Shown: one piece after another, positions 29,154 to 38,839 of the stretch | Layout: every line of letters starts with the position of its first letter | Numbering within the stretch: the first letter of the stretch is position 1 | NCBI RefSeq assembly: GCF_004769665.1 | Contig: NZ_RQGG01000005.1 | Coordinates: forward strand, 16,295 to 80,294 | DNA: 64,000 nucleotides | Direction: 5' to 3' | From: Leptospira kemamanensis | Lineage (GTDB): Bacteria > Spirochaetota > Leptospiria > Leptospirales > Leptospiraceae | Made by a program: the position numbers and the translations under genes | The notes under the pieces: generated by a model | Seen by the model: the letters and a program-made list of their open reading frames with translations, nothing else | The model's database searches: none | What the model was told of the DNA's origin: nothing

Positions 29154-29660
29154 TTATAGATCTTGCCCAAACAAGTGTTTGAGGCTAACACCACGTCGTT
29201 TCACCGCCATAGACGGAGTTTCCAACTGTTGTAATGCATCCATAGTCGCCTTTACAATGTTCATCGGGTTTGAAGATCCCCAAGACTTTGTTAGAACATC
29301 TTGGATCCCAGCTCTTTCCAATACGGAACGAACAGAAGCTCCAGCGATGATCCCCGTTCCTGGTGAAGCTGGTTTCAAAATCACACGTGCTGATTTGAAT
29401 TGTCCAACTACATCGTGAGGAACAGTGTGACCGATATAATGAATGGATTTTAAATTCTTTTTTGCCGATTCAATGGACTTTCGGATGGCATCTGGAACTT
29501 CATTTGCTTTTCCAAAACCAATTCCTACTTTTCCTTTGGAGTCACCTACAACGGATAAAGCGTTGAAAGAGAAACGACGTCCCCCTTTCACAACTTTGGC
29601 AACGCGGTCGATTTTAACGACCTTCTCAGTAAATTCTTTTGTTTCTTCTTCTAACATCAT
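29154..29660 (-). CDS. rpsE: 30S ribosomal protein S5
   Basis: S5 (168 residues) sits on the 30S solvent side and supports decoding fidelity. Motifs [34 protein letters not shown] and [14 protein letters not shown] are complete. Its start codon region adjoins the rplR stop with no gap. Spectinomycin-loop residues look ordinary. Confidence 0.97.
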   Translation of the reverse strand: MMLEEETKEFTEKVVKIDRVAKVVKGGRRFSFNALSVVGDSKGKVGIGFGKANEVPDAIRKSIESAKKNLKSIHYIGHTVPHDVVGQFKSARVILKPASPGTGIIAGASVRSVLERAGIQDVLTKSWGSSNPMNIVKATMDALQQLETPSMAVKRRGVSLKHLFGQDL

Positions 29661-30029
29661 TTAGAACTCCAATCCACCTTCACGGGCAGAATCAGCAAAC
29701 GCAGCGATTCTTCCATGGTAAACCATTCCAGAACGGTCTAAAACCACTTGGGAAACACCTGCTTTCTTCGCTTTTTCAGCGACTACTTTACCGAGTTCGG
29801 TTGCAGCCGATTTACTCTTCTTAGAATTTTCATGTTTCGGAAAATCTTTCTCAAGAGTGGTTGCGTAAACAAGAGTTACACCTTTTGCGTCATCAATGAT
29901 TTGTGCAGTGAGATAACGGTTTGTTTTGTTAAACACTAACCGAGGTCTCTCTGACGTTTGGCGGAGTTTGTATCTTACCCTCTCCGCTCTTCTCAATCTT
30001 TTTGTATTTTTAGCTGTCTTGTTGATCAT
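29661..30029 (-). CDS. rplR: 50S ribosomal protein L18
   Basis: L18 (122 residues) binds 5S rRNA with L5 and L25. [25 protein letters not shown] N-terminus, [16 protein letters not shown] and the C-terminal [20 protein letters not shown] are diagnostic. It lies 6 bases after rplF in the spc operon. Confidence 0.97.
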   Translation of the reverse strand: MINKTAKNTKRLRRAERVRYKLRQTSERPRLVFNKTNRYLTAQIIDDAKGVTLVYATTLEKDFPKHENSKKSKSAATELGKVVAEKAKKAGVSQVVLDRSGMVYHGRIAAFADSAREGGLEF

Positions 30030-30035
30030 GACGTT

Positions 30036-30575
30036 CTACTTCTTACCGGTTTTTCCGGCCTTTCTACGGATGTATTCGTTCTGATATTTGATCCCTTTCC
30101 CTTTGTAAGGCTCAGGTGGTCTTTTGGAACGAATGTCAGCCGCAACTTGTCCAACCAGTTGTCGGTCAATGCCCGATACTTTGATTTTGAGCTGATCTGC
30201 GACTTCGATTTTGATGCCATTTGGCTCAGGGAAAACCACTTCGTGAGAATAACCAAGTGCCATCACAAGATCCTTACCACGTTTTTGTGCACGGTAACCG
30301 ACCCCAGTGATTTCTAGGTTTTTTTCCCAACCAGTTGAGACACCCTTTACACAGTTCATCGCAAGAGAACGCACGAGACCGTGGAGAGCCACTGTCTTTT
30401 GGTCTTCACTTTTTCTTGTGAACACCAATTCGCCGTTTTCAACGTTTGCTCCGACACCTTCGTAAAGTGGAGTTTTTAATTCCCCTAACGGCCCTTTAAT
30501 TGTAAGGGCTTCTGCATCTGCTTTAACTTCTACCTTTGCAGGCAATTTGATGATACTTTTTCCGACTCGAGACAT
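30036..30575 (-). CDS. rplF: 50S ribosomal protein L6
   Basis: L6 (179 residues) lies near the factor-binding region of the 50S subunit. [16 protein letters not shown] at the start, and [21 protein letters not shown] plus [13 protein letters not shown] at the end, are the standard signatures. It follows rpsH by 14 bases. Confidence 0.97.
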   Translation of the reverse strand: MSRVGKSIIKLPAKVEVKADAEALTIKGPLGELKTPLYEGVGANVENGELVFTRKSEDQKTVALHGLVRSLAMNCVKGVSTGWEKNLEITGVGYRAQKRGKDLVMALGYSHEVVFPEPNGIKIEVADQLKIKVSGIDRQLVGQVAADIRSKRPPEPYKGKGIKYQNEYIRRKAGKTGKK

Positions 30576-30589
30576 GGTGTTATCGTTCT

Positions 30590-30988
30590 CTAGAATACCT
30601 TACAGAGAACTTCCCCTCCTACTCTGAGTTTACGAGCGCGTTTTCCCGTCATCACACCTTTCGAAGTCGAAAGGATGAGTGTTCCGATGTTATTTCGGAA
30701 TGGACGGATTTCACCAGATTGGATATAAACCCGGCGTCCAGGTGTGGAAACACGTTCGATCATACGGATCACAGGTTTTTTCTCTGTGTCGTATTTCAAT
30801 TTTACTTGGAAGTCATCAAAACTTCCATTTTTTACAGTTTGAACATCATCTACAAAACCTTCTTCTTTGAGAAGATCTAGGATGGACTTTTTGATTTTGC
30901 TACCAGGAATCACACAAAGCTCATGTTTAGCTTGTTGTGCGTTTCTAATTCTTGTTAGCATATCTGCGATTGGATCTGAAAGACTCAT
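30590..30988 (-). CDS. rpsH: 30S ribosomal protein S8
   Basis: S8 (132 residues) binds the central domain of 16S r[21 protein letters not shown] and the C-terminal [21 protein letters not shown] are diagnostic. In E. coli S8 represses the spc operon by binding near rplE; no such element was located here. It follows rpsN by 17 bases. Confidence 0.97.
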   Translation of the reverse strand: MSLSDPIADMLTRIRNAQQAKHELCVIPGSKIKKSILDLLKEEGFVDDVQTVKNGSFDDFQVKLKYDTEKKPVIRMIERVSTPGRRVYIQSGEIRPFRNNIGTLILSTSKGVMTGKRARKLRVGGEVLCKVF

Positions 30989-31005
30989 ATCTTACCTTAA
31001 CCTAA

Positions 31006-31191
31006 TTACCAGGAGGACTTTTTCACACCGGGGATCTGAGCCTTGCTAGCAAGGTCCCGGAAGCAAAGACGACACATATCAAAGCGGCGCAAATAAGCGC
31101 GTGATCGACCACAAAGAGGGCAACGATTGTACTCTCTCACTTTGAATTTTTGCTCTTTGGCGTGGCGTTCCATCATTGATTTTTTCGCCAT
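31006..31191 (-). CDS. rpsN: 30S ribosomal protein S14, zinc-binding type
   Basis: A 61-residue S14 with a C-x2-C-x12-C-x2-C zinc ribbon (C24, C27, C40, C43 in NRCPLCGRS and FDMCRLC), the short zinc-dependent form. A zinc-free paralogue may exist elsewhere but is not in the window. It lies between rplE and rpsH, the conserved place. Confidence 0.97.
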   Translation of the reverse strand: MAKKSMMERHAKEQKFKVREYNRCPLCGRSRAYLRRFDMCRLCFRDLASKAQIPGVKKSSW

Positions 31192-31201
31192 GAATAATCT
31201 C

Positions 31202-31753
31202 CTACTTACCTGCCGTTCGGTAAGGCATACCGAAGGCTTGGAATAATTCGAACGCTTCTTTGTCCACTTCCGTGTTCGTTACGAAAGTGATATTGATTCC
31301 ATAAATCGTATTGATTTTATCAAATTGGATTTCTGGGAAAATGATCTGTTCTCTAACAGAAAGGTTATAATTCCCTCTGCCATCAAATCCCTTCGGGCTA
31401 ACACCACGAAAGTCACGAACCCTTGGAAGGGCTACGTTGATGAAACGATCAAGGAACTCATACATATGATGTCCACGTAGAGTCACTTTGCAACCGAGCA
31501 CCATTCCTTCTCTCACTTTGAAACCAGCGATGGATTTTTTAGCGAAAGTTTTCACAGGTCTTTGACCAGTGATCTGGCCAATTTCCACAAGACATGCTTC
31601 CATTGCCTTAGGGTTTGTGTGAGCTTCACCCATCCCTACGTTGATTACGATTTTTTCTAATTTAGGAACTCGCATTACACTTTGAAAGCCGAGTGACTTT
31701 TGGAGTGTAGGACGAATTTCCTTTTCGTATTTTGATTTAAGCCTAGGTACCAT
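31202..31753 (-). CDS. rplE: 50S ribosomal protein L5
   Basis: L5 (183 residues) binds 5S rRNA and contacts the P-site t[41 protein letters not shown] and [20 protein letters not shown] are diagnostic. It starts 2 bases after rplX. Confidence 0.97.
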   Translation of the reverse strand: MVPRLKSKYEKEIRPTLQKSLGFQSVMRVPKLEKIVINVGMGEAHTNPKAMEACLVEIGQITGQRPVKTFAKKSIAGFKVREGMVLGCKVTLRGHHMYEFLDRFINVALPRVRDFRGVSPKGFDGRGNYNLSVREQIIFPEIQFDKINTIYGINITFVTNTEVDKEAFELFQAFGMPYRTAGK

Positions 31754-31755
31754 AT

Positions 31756-32139
31756 CTATACTTCTTTCCCTTCAGGTCGAGTCACTCGTACGGATTTACC
31801 ATCCTTCTTGGCAATGCCCAAGCGTACAGCCTTAATTTTCTTCTTTGGCTTCGCTTTGTTCTCTGCTTTTGCGTCGTGAAACATCACATTGGAAATATGG
31901 ATTGGGAATTCGATCTCAATCGCACCACCACCAGGGTTTTCTTGGGTTGGGCGAACGAATCTTTTTCTTTTGTTCACACCTTCGATGTAAACACGGTCTT
32001 TGCGTTTATCAACAGCAAGAACCTTCCCTTTTTTTCCTTTTTCTTTTCCAGAAATCACAAGAACTTCGTCGTCCTTTTTGATTTTTGTTTTTTTGAATTT
32101 AGTAGGCTCGGAACCTCTATATGCTAACTTAGTCGCCAT
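31756..32139 (-). CDS. rplX: 50S ribosomal protein L24
   Basis: L24 (127 residues) is an assembly initiator at the tunnel exit. The KOW motif [20 protein letters not shown] and [22 protein letters not shown] identify it. It is about 20 residues longer than usual, through an N-terminal leader ([15 protein letters not shown]) and a basic C-terminus. Confidence 0.96.
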   Translation of the reverse strand: MATKLAYRGSEPTKFKKTKIKKDDEVLVISGKEKGKKGKVLAVDKRKDRVYIEGVNKRKRFVRPTQENPGGGAIEIEFPIHISNVMFHDAKAENKAKPKKKIKAVRLGIAKKDGKSVRVTRPEGKEV

Positions 32140-32140
32140 T

Positions 32141-32533
32141 TTAGAGAACCTCCGGAGCTAGAGATATAATTTTCATGTATTTTTTATCACGAAGTTCGCG
32201 AGCAACAGGTCCGAAGATCCTTGTTCCTTTTGGATTCCCTTTATCATCGATAATGGCAACCGCATTGTCATCGAAACGAATGTAGGTTCCGTCTGGACGA
32301 CGAACTTCTTTTTTCGTTCTTACGACAACGGCTCTTTGAACCGCTTTGTTATGCACTTTTTTTCCTTGCCCGTCACGAAGTCCGTATGCAGGTTGTGCTT
32401 CTTTCACAGCGACGATGATTTCGTCACCAAGCGTTGCGTAGCGTTTTTTGGAACCGCCAAGCACTTTAACGCACATGACTTTTTTCACACCCGAGTTATC
32501 GGCTACTTGTAAAATAGTTTCTTGTTGGATCAT
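32141..32533 (-). CDS. rplN: 50S ribosomal protein L14
   Basis: L14 (130 residues) forms an intersubunit bridge and is the docking site of RsfS. The [21 protein letters not shown] start and the [20 protein letters not shown] end are diagnostic. A few extra residues lie around the [20 protein letters not shown] segment. It overlaps rpsQ by ATGA. Confidence 0.97.
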   Translation of the reverse strand: MIQQETILQVADNSGVKKVMCVKVLGGSKKRYATLGDEIIVAVKEAQPAYGLRDGQGKKVHNKAVQRAVVVRTKKEVRRPDGTYIRFDDNAVAIIDDKGNPKGTRIFGPVARELRDKKYMKIISLAPEVL

Positions 32534-32799
32534 ACTAATTTCGCCTTCTCAATTACCTTTACAAGTTTATGGTGTTTCTGTTTAGAAAGTGGTCTTGTTT
32601 CCACAGCGATGACTCGATCACCAACTTGACACTCGTTCTTCTCATCGTGAATTTTCACACGAGAAGTTCTGGTCATAATTTTCTTAAACCGTGGGTGCAC
32701 TTTTCTAGTGATGATTTCGATCACTACAGTTTTATCCATAGCATCACTCACAACTACACCTTGAATGGTTAAAGATTTTTTAGAGTTTTTATCTTCCAT
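32530..32799 (-). CDS. rpsQ: 30S ribosomal protein S17
   Basis: S17 (89 residues) is a primary 16S rRNA-binding OB-fold protein. [38 protein letters not shown] and [17 protein letters not shown] are diagnostic. It lies 3 bases after rpmC and overlaps rplN. Confidence 0.97.
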   Translation of the reverse strand: MEDKNSKKSLTIQGVVVSDAMDKTVVIEIITRKVHPRFKKIMTRTSRVKIHDEKNECQVGDRVIAVETRPLSKQKHHKLVKVIEKAKLV

Positions 32800-32802
32800 A
32801 AC

Positions 32803-33075
32803 CTACTTCTTCTTACCTTTGCTCGTTTTAGCGACTTTTGGTGCTGAACCAGCTTTCGGTGCGATTTGTTTGAGTTTACCCTTTGCAGCTAATTCCTTCT
32901 CACGAAGGACAGTTAACGCTTGGGCAATTCTCTTCTTATGATTGCGGATTACTTTTGGGTTCTCAAGAGATCTTGTAACACCAAATTGGAATCTTGCTTT
33001 TCTTACTTCTTCGGAAGAGGAAAGAATTTCTTTCTTCAAATCTTCTGGAGAAAGTGATTTGAAATCGTCTTTCAT
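32803..33075 (-). CDS. rpmC: 50S ribosomal protein L29
   Basis: L29 (90 residues) lies at the tunnel exit. [24 protein letters not shown] and the [20 protein letters not shown] helices identify it. A basic tail of about 20 residues follows the normal end, which is longer than the usual 60-70. It overlaps rplP by ATGA. Confidence 0.96.
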   Translation of the reverse strand: MKDDFKSLSPEDLKKEILSSSEEVRKARFQFGVTRSLENPKVIRNHKKRIAQALTVLREKELAAKGKLKQIAPKAGSAPKVAKTSKGKKK

Positions 33076-33485
33076 AGAACGTTCCTCTTTACAAATGAAG
33101 TTTCAACTGGCAGTTTAAAAGCTGCTAGGTGGAGTGCTTTTCTTGCTGTATCTTCATCAACACCAGCCATTTCAAAAAGAACTCGTCCTGGTCGGATTTC
33201 AGCAATCCAGAACTCAGGGTTACCTTTACCTTTACCCATACGAGTTTCGGCAGGTTTTTTAGTGATTGGTAAATGAGGGAAGATCCTGATCCATAATTTC
33301 CCACCTCGTTTGACTTGGCGGTTGATAGTGATCCTTGCTGCCTCAATTTGTCGCGCAGTGATACGACCGGAAGAGATGGCTTTTAAACCAAACTCACCGA
33401 ACGCAACGTAAGAACCTCTTTCGTCCTTACCTTTTAAGCGCCCTCTTTGGCGTTTTCTAAATTTTACTCGTTTAGGTGCTAACAT
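33072..33485 (-). CDS. rplP: 50S ribosomal protein L16
   Basis: L16 (137 residues) supports tRNA binding at the A site. [40 protein letters not shown] and [20 protein letters not shown] are diagnostic. It follows rpsC by 22 bases, one of the larger gaps in this operon. Confidence 0.97.
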   Translation of the reverse strand: MLAPKRVKFRKRQRGRLKGKDERGSYVAFGEFGLKAISSGRITARQIEAARITINRQVKRGGKLWIRIFPHLPITKKPAETRMGKGKGNPEFWIAEIRPGRVLFEMAGVDEDTARKALHLAAFKLPVETSFVKRNVL

Positions 33486-33507
33486 GATGGTTTCTCTTTA
33501 GTACTTC

Positions 33508-34185
33508 TTAACTCGTTCTACGTTTTACAGCGTATTTATCTTCATCGGATTCTTCCTTAGTTGGGAAGTAATCACCTGTATAAGTCCATACTTTCACACC
33601 GATTTGTCCGAAAGTCGTGAGAGCTTCTTTGAACCCAAAGTCAATTTTGGCACGAAGAGTATGAAGAGGAACTCGTCCTTCCATATACTTTTCAGTTCTT
33701 GCCATGTCCGCCCCGTTGAGACGTCCAGAGATTTGGATTTTCACGCCTTCTACTCCACCGCGCATCGCACGACGAAGTTCTGCTTTCATCACACGACGGA
33801 AAGGCATCCTTTGTTCGATTTGAAGAGCAACCGTTTCAGCAATCGCTTGTGCGATGATTTCTGGTTTTTTCACTTCGATAATGTTCATCCCGATCGGTTT
33901 ATCAGCGTATTTTTTAAGCTCTTGTTTTACCGCTTCGATGTTTTGGCCTTTTTGACCAATCACCATACCTGGTTTAGAAGTATGGAGATTCACGTTGATT
34001 TTTTCAGGGAATCTTTCGATTACGATTTTCACAACGGATGCATTTTTGAATTTCTTCTGAAGGAATCTACGGATCTTGATATCTTCGTGAAGATTTTTGA
34101 TGTAATCTTGTTTGGAAAACCAAATCGAATCCCAGTTACGTGTGATTCCGATTCGTAGTCCGATTGGATTTACTTTCTGACCCAT
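33508..34185 (-). CDS. rpsC: 30S ribosomal protein S3
   Basis: S3 (225 residues) surrounds the mRNA entry channel and has helicase activity with S4 and S5. [19 protein letters not shown], the KH domain [18 protein letters not shown] and [21 protein letters not shown] are present. It starts 3 bases after rplV. Confidence 0.97.
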   Translation of the reverse strand: MGQKVNPIGLRIGITRNWDSIWFSKQDYIKNLHEDIKIRRFLQKKFKNASVVKIVIERFPEKINVNLHTSKPGMVIGQKGQNIEAVKQELKKYADKPIGMNIIEVKKPEIIAQAIAETVALQIEQRMPFRRVMKAELRRAMRGGVEGVKIQISGRLNGADMARTEKYMEGRVPLHTLRAKIDFGFKEALTTFGQIGVKVWTYTGDYFPTKEESDEDKYAVKRRTS

Positions 34186-34188
34186 AAA

Positions 34189-34539
34189 TTAGCTAACCTT
34201 CTTTTCGATTTCAGATACAACAACTGTGATGTGGCTAAGGCGTTTACGGATCCGAGAAGCACGACCGCGTGCTCTAGGACGAAAACGTTTCATGATAGGC
34301 CCGTCATCTACATAGATTTTTTTAACATAAAGTGCGCTAGGATCCAAACTTTCGTTCATCTGAATGGCATTTGCCACTGCAGAGTTGAGAAGGTTAATGA
34401 TCATTGAACTTGCTGATTTGTTTGTAAATCGCAAGATATCAATTGCTTCTTTGTAATCGTATCCACGAACTTCATCGGCAACCAGGCGAGCTTTTCTGGC
34501 AGAAATTCGAAGGTGTTTTCCTACTGCTTTTGCTTCCAT
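34189..34539 (-). CDS. rplV: 50S ribosomal protein L22
   Basis: L22 (116 residues) has a long beta hairpin lining the exit tunnel. [17 protein letters not shown] and the hairpin region [21 protein letters not shown] are diagnostic. The tip residues look normal, with none of the classic macrolide-resistance deletions. It follows rpsS by 8 bases. Confidence 0.97.
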   Translation of the reverse strand: MEAKAVGKHLRISARKARLVADEVRGYDYKEAIDILRFTNKSASSMIINLLNSAVANAIQMNESLDPSALYVKKIYVDDGPIMKRFRPRARGRASRIRKRLSHITVVVSEIEKKVS

Positions 34540-34547
34540 CTCTCTAC

Positions 34548-34826
34548 CTATTTCTTCGCTACTTTTTTGTCTCCACCGTGACCCCGAAAGGTTCTAGTGG
34601 GAGCAAATTCACCGAGTTTGTGACCGATCATGTTTTCGTTTACATAAACAGGAACAAACGCTTTGCCATTATGAATCATGACTGTATGACCAATCATATC
34701 TGGATAAATGGTACTTCTTCTGGACCAAGACTTGAAGGGAGTTTTTTTCCCTTCAGAGTTAAGGCTCGTAATTTTTTTCATGAGGTGGTCGTCGATGAAC
34801 GGACCTTTTTTTAAGCTTCTAGCCAT
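34548..34826 (-). CDS. rpsS: 30S ribosomal protein S19
   Basis: S19 (92 residues) of the 30S head pairs with S13. [38 protein letters not shown] and [13 protein letters not shown] are diagnostic. It follows rplB by 13 bases. Confidence 0.97.
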   Translation of the reverse strand: MARSLKKGPFIDDHLMKKITSLNSEGKKTPFKSWSRRSTIYPDMIGHTVMIHNGKAFVPVYVNENMIGHKLGEFAPTRTFRGHGGDKKVAKK

Positions 34827-34839
34827 GACTATCTAGATC

Positions 34840-35676
34840 CTACCTATTCCTGTTTTTCTTACGTCTTTGGACAATAAAACGATCAGACGGTCTTGTCTTA
34901 CGTGTTTTAAATCCTTTCGTAGGTTTACCCCAAGGAGTCACTGGGTGACGACCTCCGGAAGTTCTACCTTCACCACCACCGAGTGGGTGGTCCACAGGGT
35001 TCATAACGACCCCTCTTACCTTCGGTCTTTTTCCTAACCAACGGTTACGACCGGCTTTTCCTATAATCACTAAGTTGTGGTCTTTGTTGGAAAGTTCTCC
35101 AACAGTCGCCAAACACTCTTTACGCACTTTTCGGATTTCCGAAGAAGGCAATTTGAGTGAAACATAGTCACCGTCTTTTGCAGAGATTACAGCAAAGGAT
35201 CCAGCTGTTCTTGCAATCTGACCACCTTTTCCAATATGGAGTTCGATGTTGTGAACGTTTGTTCCAGCAGGGATTTTATCCAAAGGAAGTGTATTCCCTA
35301 GTTTGATCTCTGCGTTTGGACCAGACTCAATTTTATCTCCCACTTTAAGACCGTTAGGAGCTAAAATGTATCTGTATTCTCCATCTGCATAACAGATCAG
35401 AGCAATAAAAGCAGAACGGTTTGGATCGTATTCGATTGTTTTTACAGTCGCAGGGATTCCAAATTTATTACGTTTAAAATCGATGATACGAAACTTTCTT
35501 TTGTTACGTCCACCTTTGCGTCTAACAGCGATACGTCCCTTATTATCACGACCAGCTTTGTAAGAAATATTGGCTGTGAGAGGTTTGTAAGGAACCACTT
35601 CTGTGATTTCTTTGAAATCTAAGACCGAATAATACCGGCTAGACTGTGTTGTGGGTTTAAGTTTTCTAATTCCCAT
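34840..35676 (-). CDS. rplB: 50S ribosomal protein L2
   Basis: L2 (278 residues) is needed for peptidyl transferase centre assembly. [20 protein letters not shown], and [20 protein letters not shown] with the key His, are present. It starts 2 bases after rplW. Confidence 0.97.
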   Translation of the reverse strand: MGIRKLKPTTQSSRYYSVLDFKEITEVVPYKPLTANISYKAGRDNKGRIAVRRKGGRNKRKFRIIDFKRNKFGIPATVKTIEYDPNRSAFIALICYADGEYRYILAPNGLKVGDKIESGPNAEIKLGNTLPLDKIPAGTNVHNIELHIGKGGQIARTAGSFAVISAKDGDYVSLKLPSSEIRKVRKECLATVGELSNKDHNLVIIGKAGRNRWLGKRPKVRGVVMNPVDHPLGGGEGRTSGGRHPVTPWGKPTKGFKTRKTRPSDRFIVQRRKKNRNR

Positions 35677-35678
35677 AA

Positions 35679-35984
35679 TTAAACCTTAGCAAAATCCAAA
35701 TTTGCTCCGTCAGCGAAAGTCACTACAGCTTTTTTGTAGTGAGGTCTTGGGGACGGCATGTTTCTAAAACGTTTCATCTTTCCACGGTAAACGGCTACGT
35801 TTACAGCAGTCGGAACGACGTTATACATTTGTTTCAGGGCTTGTTTGATCAAAGTTTTGTTCGCATCCGGGTGGACTTTGAACGTATACTTGACAGTTCT
35901 TTTTCCCATACGTTCTCCAATTGTTTGCAGGTCTTGCGACTTTTCTGTAACAACTGGTGATAAGATTACATTCTCTAGGTTCAC
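35679..35984 (-). CDS. rplW: 50S ribosomal protein L23
   Basis: L23 (101 residues) at the tunnel exit docks trigger factor and [39 protein letters not shown] and [14 protein letters not shown] are diagnostic. The trigger-factor Glu is plausible in the N-terminal VTEKS helix region. It starts 4 bases after rplD. Confidence 0.96.
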   Translation of the reverse strand: MNLENVILSPVVTEKSQDLQTIGERMGKRTVKYTFKVHPDANKTLIKQALKQMYNVVPTAVNVAVYRGKMKRFRNMPSPRPHYKKAVVTFADGANLDFAKV

Positions 35985-35988
35985 TGTC

Positions 35989-36624
35989 TTATCCTTTCTT
36001 AGAATACTGAGCCTGAAGCTCTTTTAAAGCGCTTTCAGAGATTACTAAATTGTTATTATAGAGGATGTCTCGGCAAACGACACGTTTGCTGTTCACATAT
36101 TTGAGGTTCTCTATATTGCGAGTGGATCTTTTTAGGAATTGGTTTTCACCAGCTACTACAAATCCCACGTTACCCTTCTCTGCAATGTCCATATTCTTCA
36201 AAATGTTGTAGATGGACTTTGTGGAGTAAGAAGAAGGTTCTACGTCTTCTATGATCGCGATTCTATTTTCTTCAGCCTTTTTGTTAAGGATGGAGAGAAC
36301 AGCTTTCTTCTTAACGCTGCGTGACAAGTTAGAGGAATAATCTCTTGGTTTTGGTCCATGAATGATACCACCACCAACGAAATGTGGAGCTCTGATGGAT
36401 CCTTGTCTTGCACGACCAGTTCCTTTTTGAGCCCAAGGTTTGATTCCCCCACCGCGAACTTCGGAACGATCTTTAGTAGAATGTGTTCCTTGTCTGTTGT
36501 TCGCATTTTCAGCTTTAACCGCATCATAGATGGCTCCAAGCGAAATGCCGGTAGCAAATAATTCTGCCGGAAGTTCAACTTCGCTTACGAATACGCCTTC
36601 TTTATTGTATTTACGCGCTTTCAT
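35989..36624 (-). CDS. rplD: 50S ribosomal protein L4
   Basis: L4 (211 residues) reaches into the exit tunnel. The loop [40 protein letters not shown] and the C-terminal helix domain are typical. In E. coli L4 represses the S10 operon through the rpsJ leader; no comparable leader can be judged here since rpsJ follows tuf by only 5 bases. Confidence 0.97.
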   Translation of the reverse strand: MKARKYNKEGVFVSEVELPAELFATGISLGAIYDAVKAENANNRQGTHSTKDRSEVRGGGIKPWAQKGTGRARQGSIRAPHFVGGGIIHGPKPRDYSSNLSRSVKKKAVLSILNKKAEENRIAIIEDVEPSSYSTKSIYNILKNMDIAEKGNVGFVVAGENQFLKRSTRNIENLKYVNSKRVVCRDILYNNNLVISESALKELQAQYSKKG

Positions 36625-36635
36625 GTTCTACCTAT

Positions 36636-37259
36636 CTATCCGATTTTTTCTATCGTAACGATACCACGTTCCCTTCCTGGAACCGGACCGGATACAAATA
36701 CTAAGTTAGCATCTGCATCAATTTTTACTACTTTCAGGTTTCGAACAGTTGTCTGCTCAGAACCCATTCTTCCACCCATCTTCAAACCCTTGAACACACG
36801 TCCAGGAGTTGTGTTCGATCCAATCGAACCAGGGTGTCTTTGGAAACGAGAACCGTGCCCAGCAGGACCACCAGCAAAACCATGGCGTTTTACAACACCT
36901 TGTGTTCCCTTCCCTTTAGAAGTTCCGGTCACTTTTACTGTATCATTCAATGCAAAAACATCTGCGAGTTTCACTTCTGAACCCACTGCCACTTCTTCAA
37001 AACCTTTGAACTCAACCAAAGTTTTTTTAGGAGATGCGATATTCGCTTTTTTGATATGTCCAACTTCGGCCTTTGTTAAGTGTTTTTCTTTGGCATCACC
37101 AAATGCTAATTGAACAGCTTCGTAGCCATCATTCGCAGCAGTTTTTACCTGGGACACAAAACAAGGACCCACGCGTAAAACAGTAACAGTTACCATCTTA
37201 CCGTCGTTATTGAATATGTGGGCCATGCCCAATTTTTCGCCGATTAAACCTTTAGCCAT
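36636..37259 (-). CDS. rplC: 50S ribosomal protein L3
   Basis: L3 (207 residues) organises the peptidyl transferase centre. [19 protein letters not shown] and the loop [21 protein letters not shown] with the methylatable Gln region are present. It follows rpsJ by 11 bases. Confidence 0.97.
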   Translation of the reverse strand: MAKGLIGEKLGMAHIFNNDGKMVTVTVLRVGPCFVSQVKTAANDGYEAVQLAFGDAKEKHLTKAEVGHIKKANIASPKKTLVEFKGFEEVAVGSEVKLADVFALNDTVKVTGTSKGKGTQGVVKRHGFAGGPAGHGSRFQRHPGSIGSNTTPGRVFKGLKMGGRMGSEQTTVRNLKVVKIDADANLVFVSGPVPGRERGIVTIEKIG

Positions 37260-37270
37260 GGATCCTATCC

Positions 37271-37579
37271 TTAGGATTTAATATCTACGGAAACTCCAGC
37301 AGGGAGTTGAAGCTTCATCAGGGCTTCTACCGTATCTTCATTCGTATTTAAAATATCGATGAGTCTCTTATGAGTTCTCATTTCAAATTGTTCTCTAGCT
37401 TTTTTATTCACGTGCGGAGAACGTAATACCGTGTAGATTTCTTTTTTCGTTGGAAGTGGGATAGGACCGGAGACAGTAGCTCCAGTCCTTTTCGCAGTTG
37501 CAACGATCTCAAAGGTTGATTGGTCAATCAACCGATGATCGAAAGCTTTTAACTTAACGCGAATTCTTTGTCCAGCCAT
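37271..37579 (-). CDS. rpsJ: 30S ribosomal protein S10
   Basis: S10 (102 residues), also the NusE partner of NusB in antitermination. [43 protein letters not shown] and [14 protein letters not shown] are diagnostic. It begins 5 bases after tuf, so the S10 operon is joined to the str-type genes. Confidence 0.97.
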   Translation of the reverse strand: MAGQRIRVKLKAFDHRLIDQSTFEIVATAKRTGATVSGPIPLPTKKEIYTVLRSPHVNKKAREQFEMRTHKRLIDILNTNEDTVEALMKLQLPAGVSVDIKS

Positions 37580-37584
37580 TGCGA

Positions 37585-38790
37585 TTACTCAACGATCTCC
37601 GCAACAACACCAGAACCAATCGTTCTTCCACCCTCACGGATAGCGAACTTCAAACCTTGGTCCATAGCAATTGGGTGGATAAGTTCGATTGACATCGTAA
37701 CGTTATCACCTGGCATAACCATCTCCATTCCACCAGGAAGGTTACAAACACCAGTAATGTCTGTAGTTCTGAAGTAGAATTGTGGGCGATAGTTATTAAA
37801 GAATGGAGTGTGACGTCCACCTTCATCTTTTGTAAGGACGTAAACTTCTGCTTTAAATTTTCTGTGTGGAGTAATTGTACCCGGTTTCGCGAGAACTTGA
37901 CCTCTTTCGATGTCTTCTTTTTTCGTTCCGCGAAGAAGAGCACCAATGTTGTCCCCTGCTTCTGCTTGGTCGAGTAGTTTACGGAACATCTCAATACCAG
38001 TAACAACTGATTTAGATGTATCACGAATACCAACGATCTCGATCTCATCGTTGATCTTAAGAACTCCTTGCTCAACACGACCTGTTGCAACAGTTCCACG
38101 ACCAGTGATAGAGAATACGTCCTCTACTGGCATTAGGAAAGGTTTATCAACAACACGTGTAGGGTTTGGAACGTAAGTATCAACTGCTTCCATAAGTTTC
38201 AAAATGGATTTCATACCTAGGTCAGAATCTTCACCTTCTAGTGCTTTTAATGCAGATCCGGAAATGAAAGGTGTTTTATCACCAGGGAAGTTGTATTTGT
38301 TAAGAAGGTCTTTGATTTCCTCTTTAACCATCTCAATCATGTCTTCTCTTTCATCAGCAGCTAACATGTCTGCTTTGTTGAGATAAACAACGATGTAAGG
38401 AACACCAACTTGGCGAGCAAGAAGGATGTGTTCTTTGGTTTGAGGCATAGCACCGTCAGTTGCAGAAACTACAAGAATCGCAGCATCCATCTGAGCAGCA
38501 CCAGTAATCATGTTTTTAACATAGTCCGCGTGACCTGGACAATCTACGTGTGCATAGTGACGGTTAGGAGTTTCATATTCCTGGTGAGACGTTGCAATAG
38601 TAATCCCACGAGCCTTTTCTTCTGGCGCGTTGTCGATTTGGTCGTAAGCAATCGCTTTGTTTTTTCCACCAACTAACTTCGCAAGCGTTGTTGTGATTGC
38701 TGCTGTTAGCGTAGTTTTACCGTGGTCAACGTGACCAATTGTTCCGATGTTTAAGTGTGGTTTTGAACGGTCAAATTTTTCTTTAGCCAT
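37585..38790 (-). CDS. tuf: elongation factor Tu
   Basis: EF-Tu (401 residues) brings aminoacyl-tRNA to the ribosome. G1 [10 protein letters not shown], switch [10 protein letters not shown]3 [16 protein letters not shown] and G4 NKADM are intact, and the C-terminal domain ends [21 protein letters not shown]. It follows the EF-G-like gene by 49 bases and leads directly to rpsJ. One copy is in the window. Confidence 0.98.
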   Translation of the reverse strand: MAKEKFDRSKPHLNIGTIGHVDHGKTTLTAAITTTLAKLVGGKNKAIAYDQIDNAPEEKARGITIATSHQEYETPNRHYAHVDCPGHADYVKNMITGAAQMDAAILVVSATDGAMPQTKEHILLARQVGVPYIVVYLNKADMLAADEREDMIEMVKEEIKDLLNKYNFPGDKTPFISGSALKALEGEDSDLGMKSILKLMEAVDTYVPNPTRVVDKPFLMPVEDVFSITGRGTVATGRVEQGVLKINDEIEIVGIRDTSKSVVTGIEMFRKLLDQAEAGDNIGALLRGTKKEDIERGQVLAKPGTITPHRKFKAEVYVLTKDEGGRHTPFFNNYRPQFYFRTTDITGVCNLPGGMEMVMPGDNVTMSIELIHPIAMDQGLKFAIREGGRTIGSGVVAEIVE

Positions 38791-38839
38791 TGTTAGAATC
38801 TACTCCTCAATCGTGGTGCAAGACCCGATATTCGGTTCT

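Noticed and set aside
33604..34158. A 184-codon open frame on the plus strand
   Set aside because: It lies wholly antisense to rpsC, has no family features and shows the composition expected of a shadow frame.
37650..38099. A 149-codon minus-strand frame
   Set aside because: It is out of frame inside tuf, which is certain; the protein is low-complexity and unlike any family.
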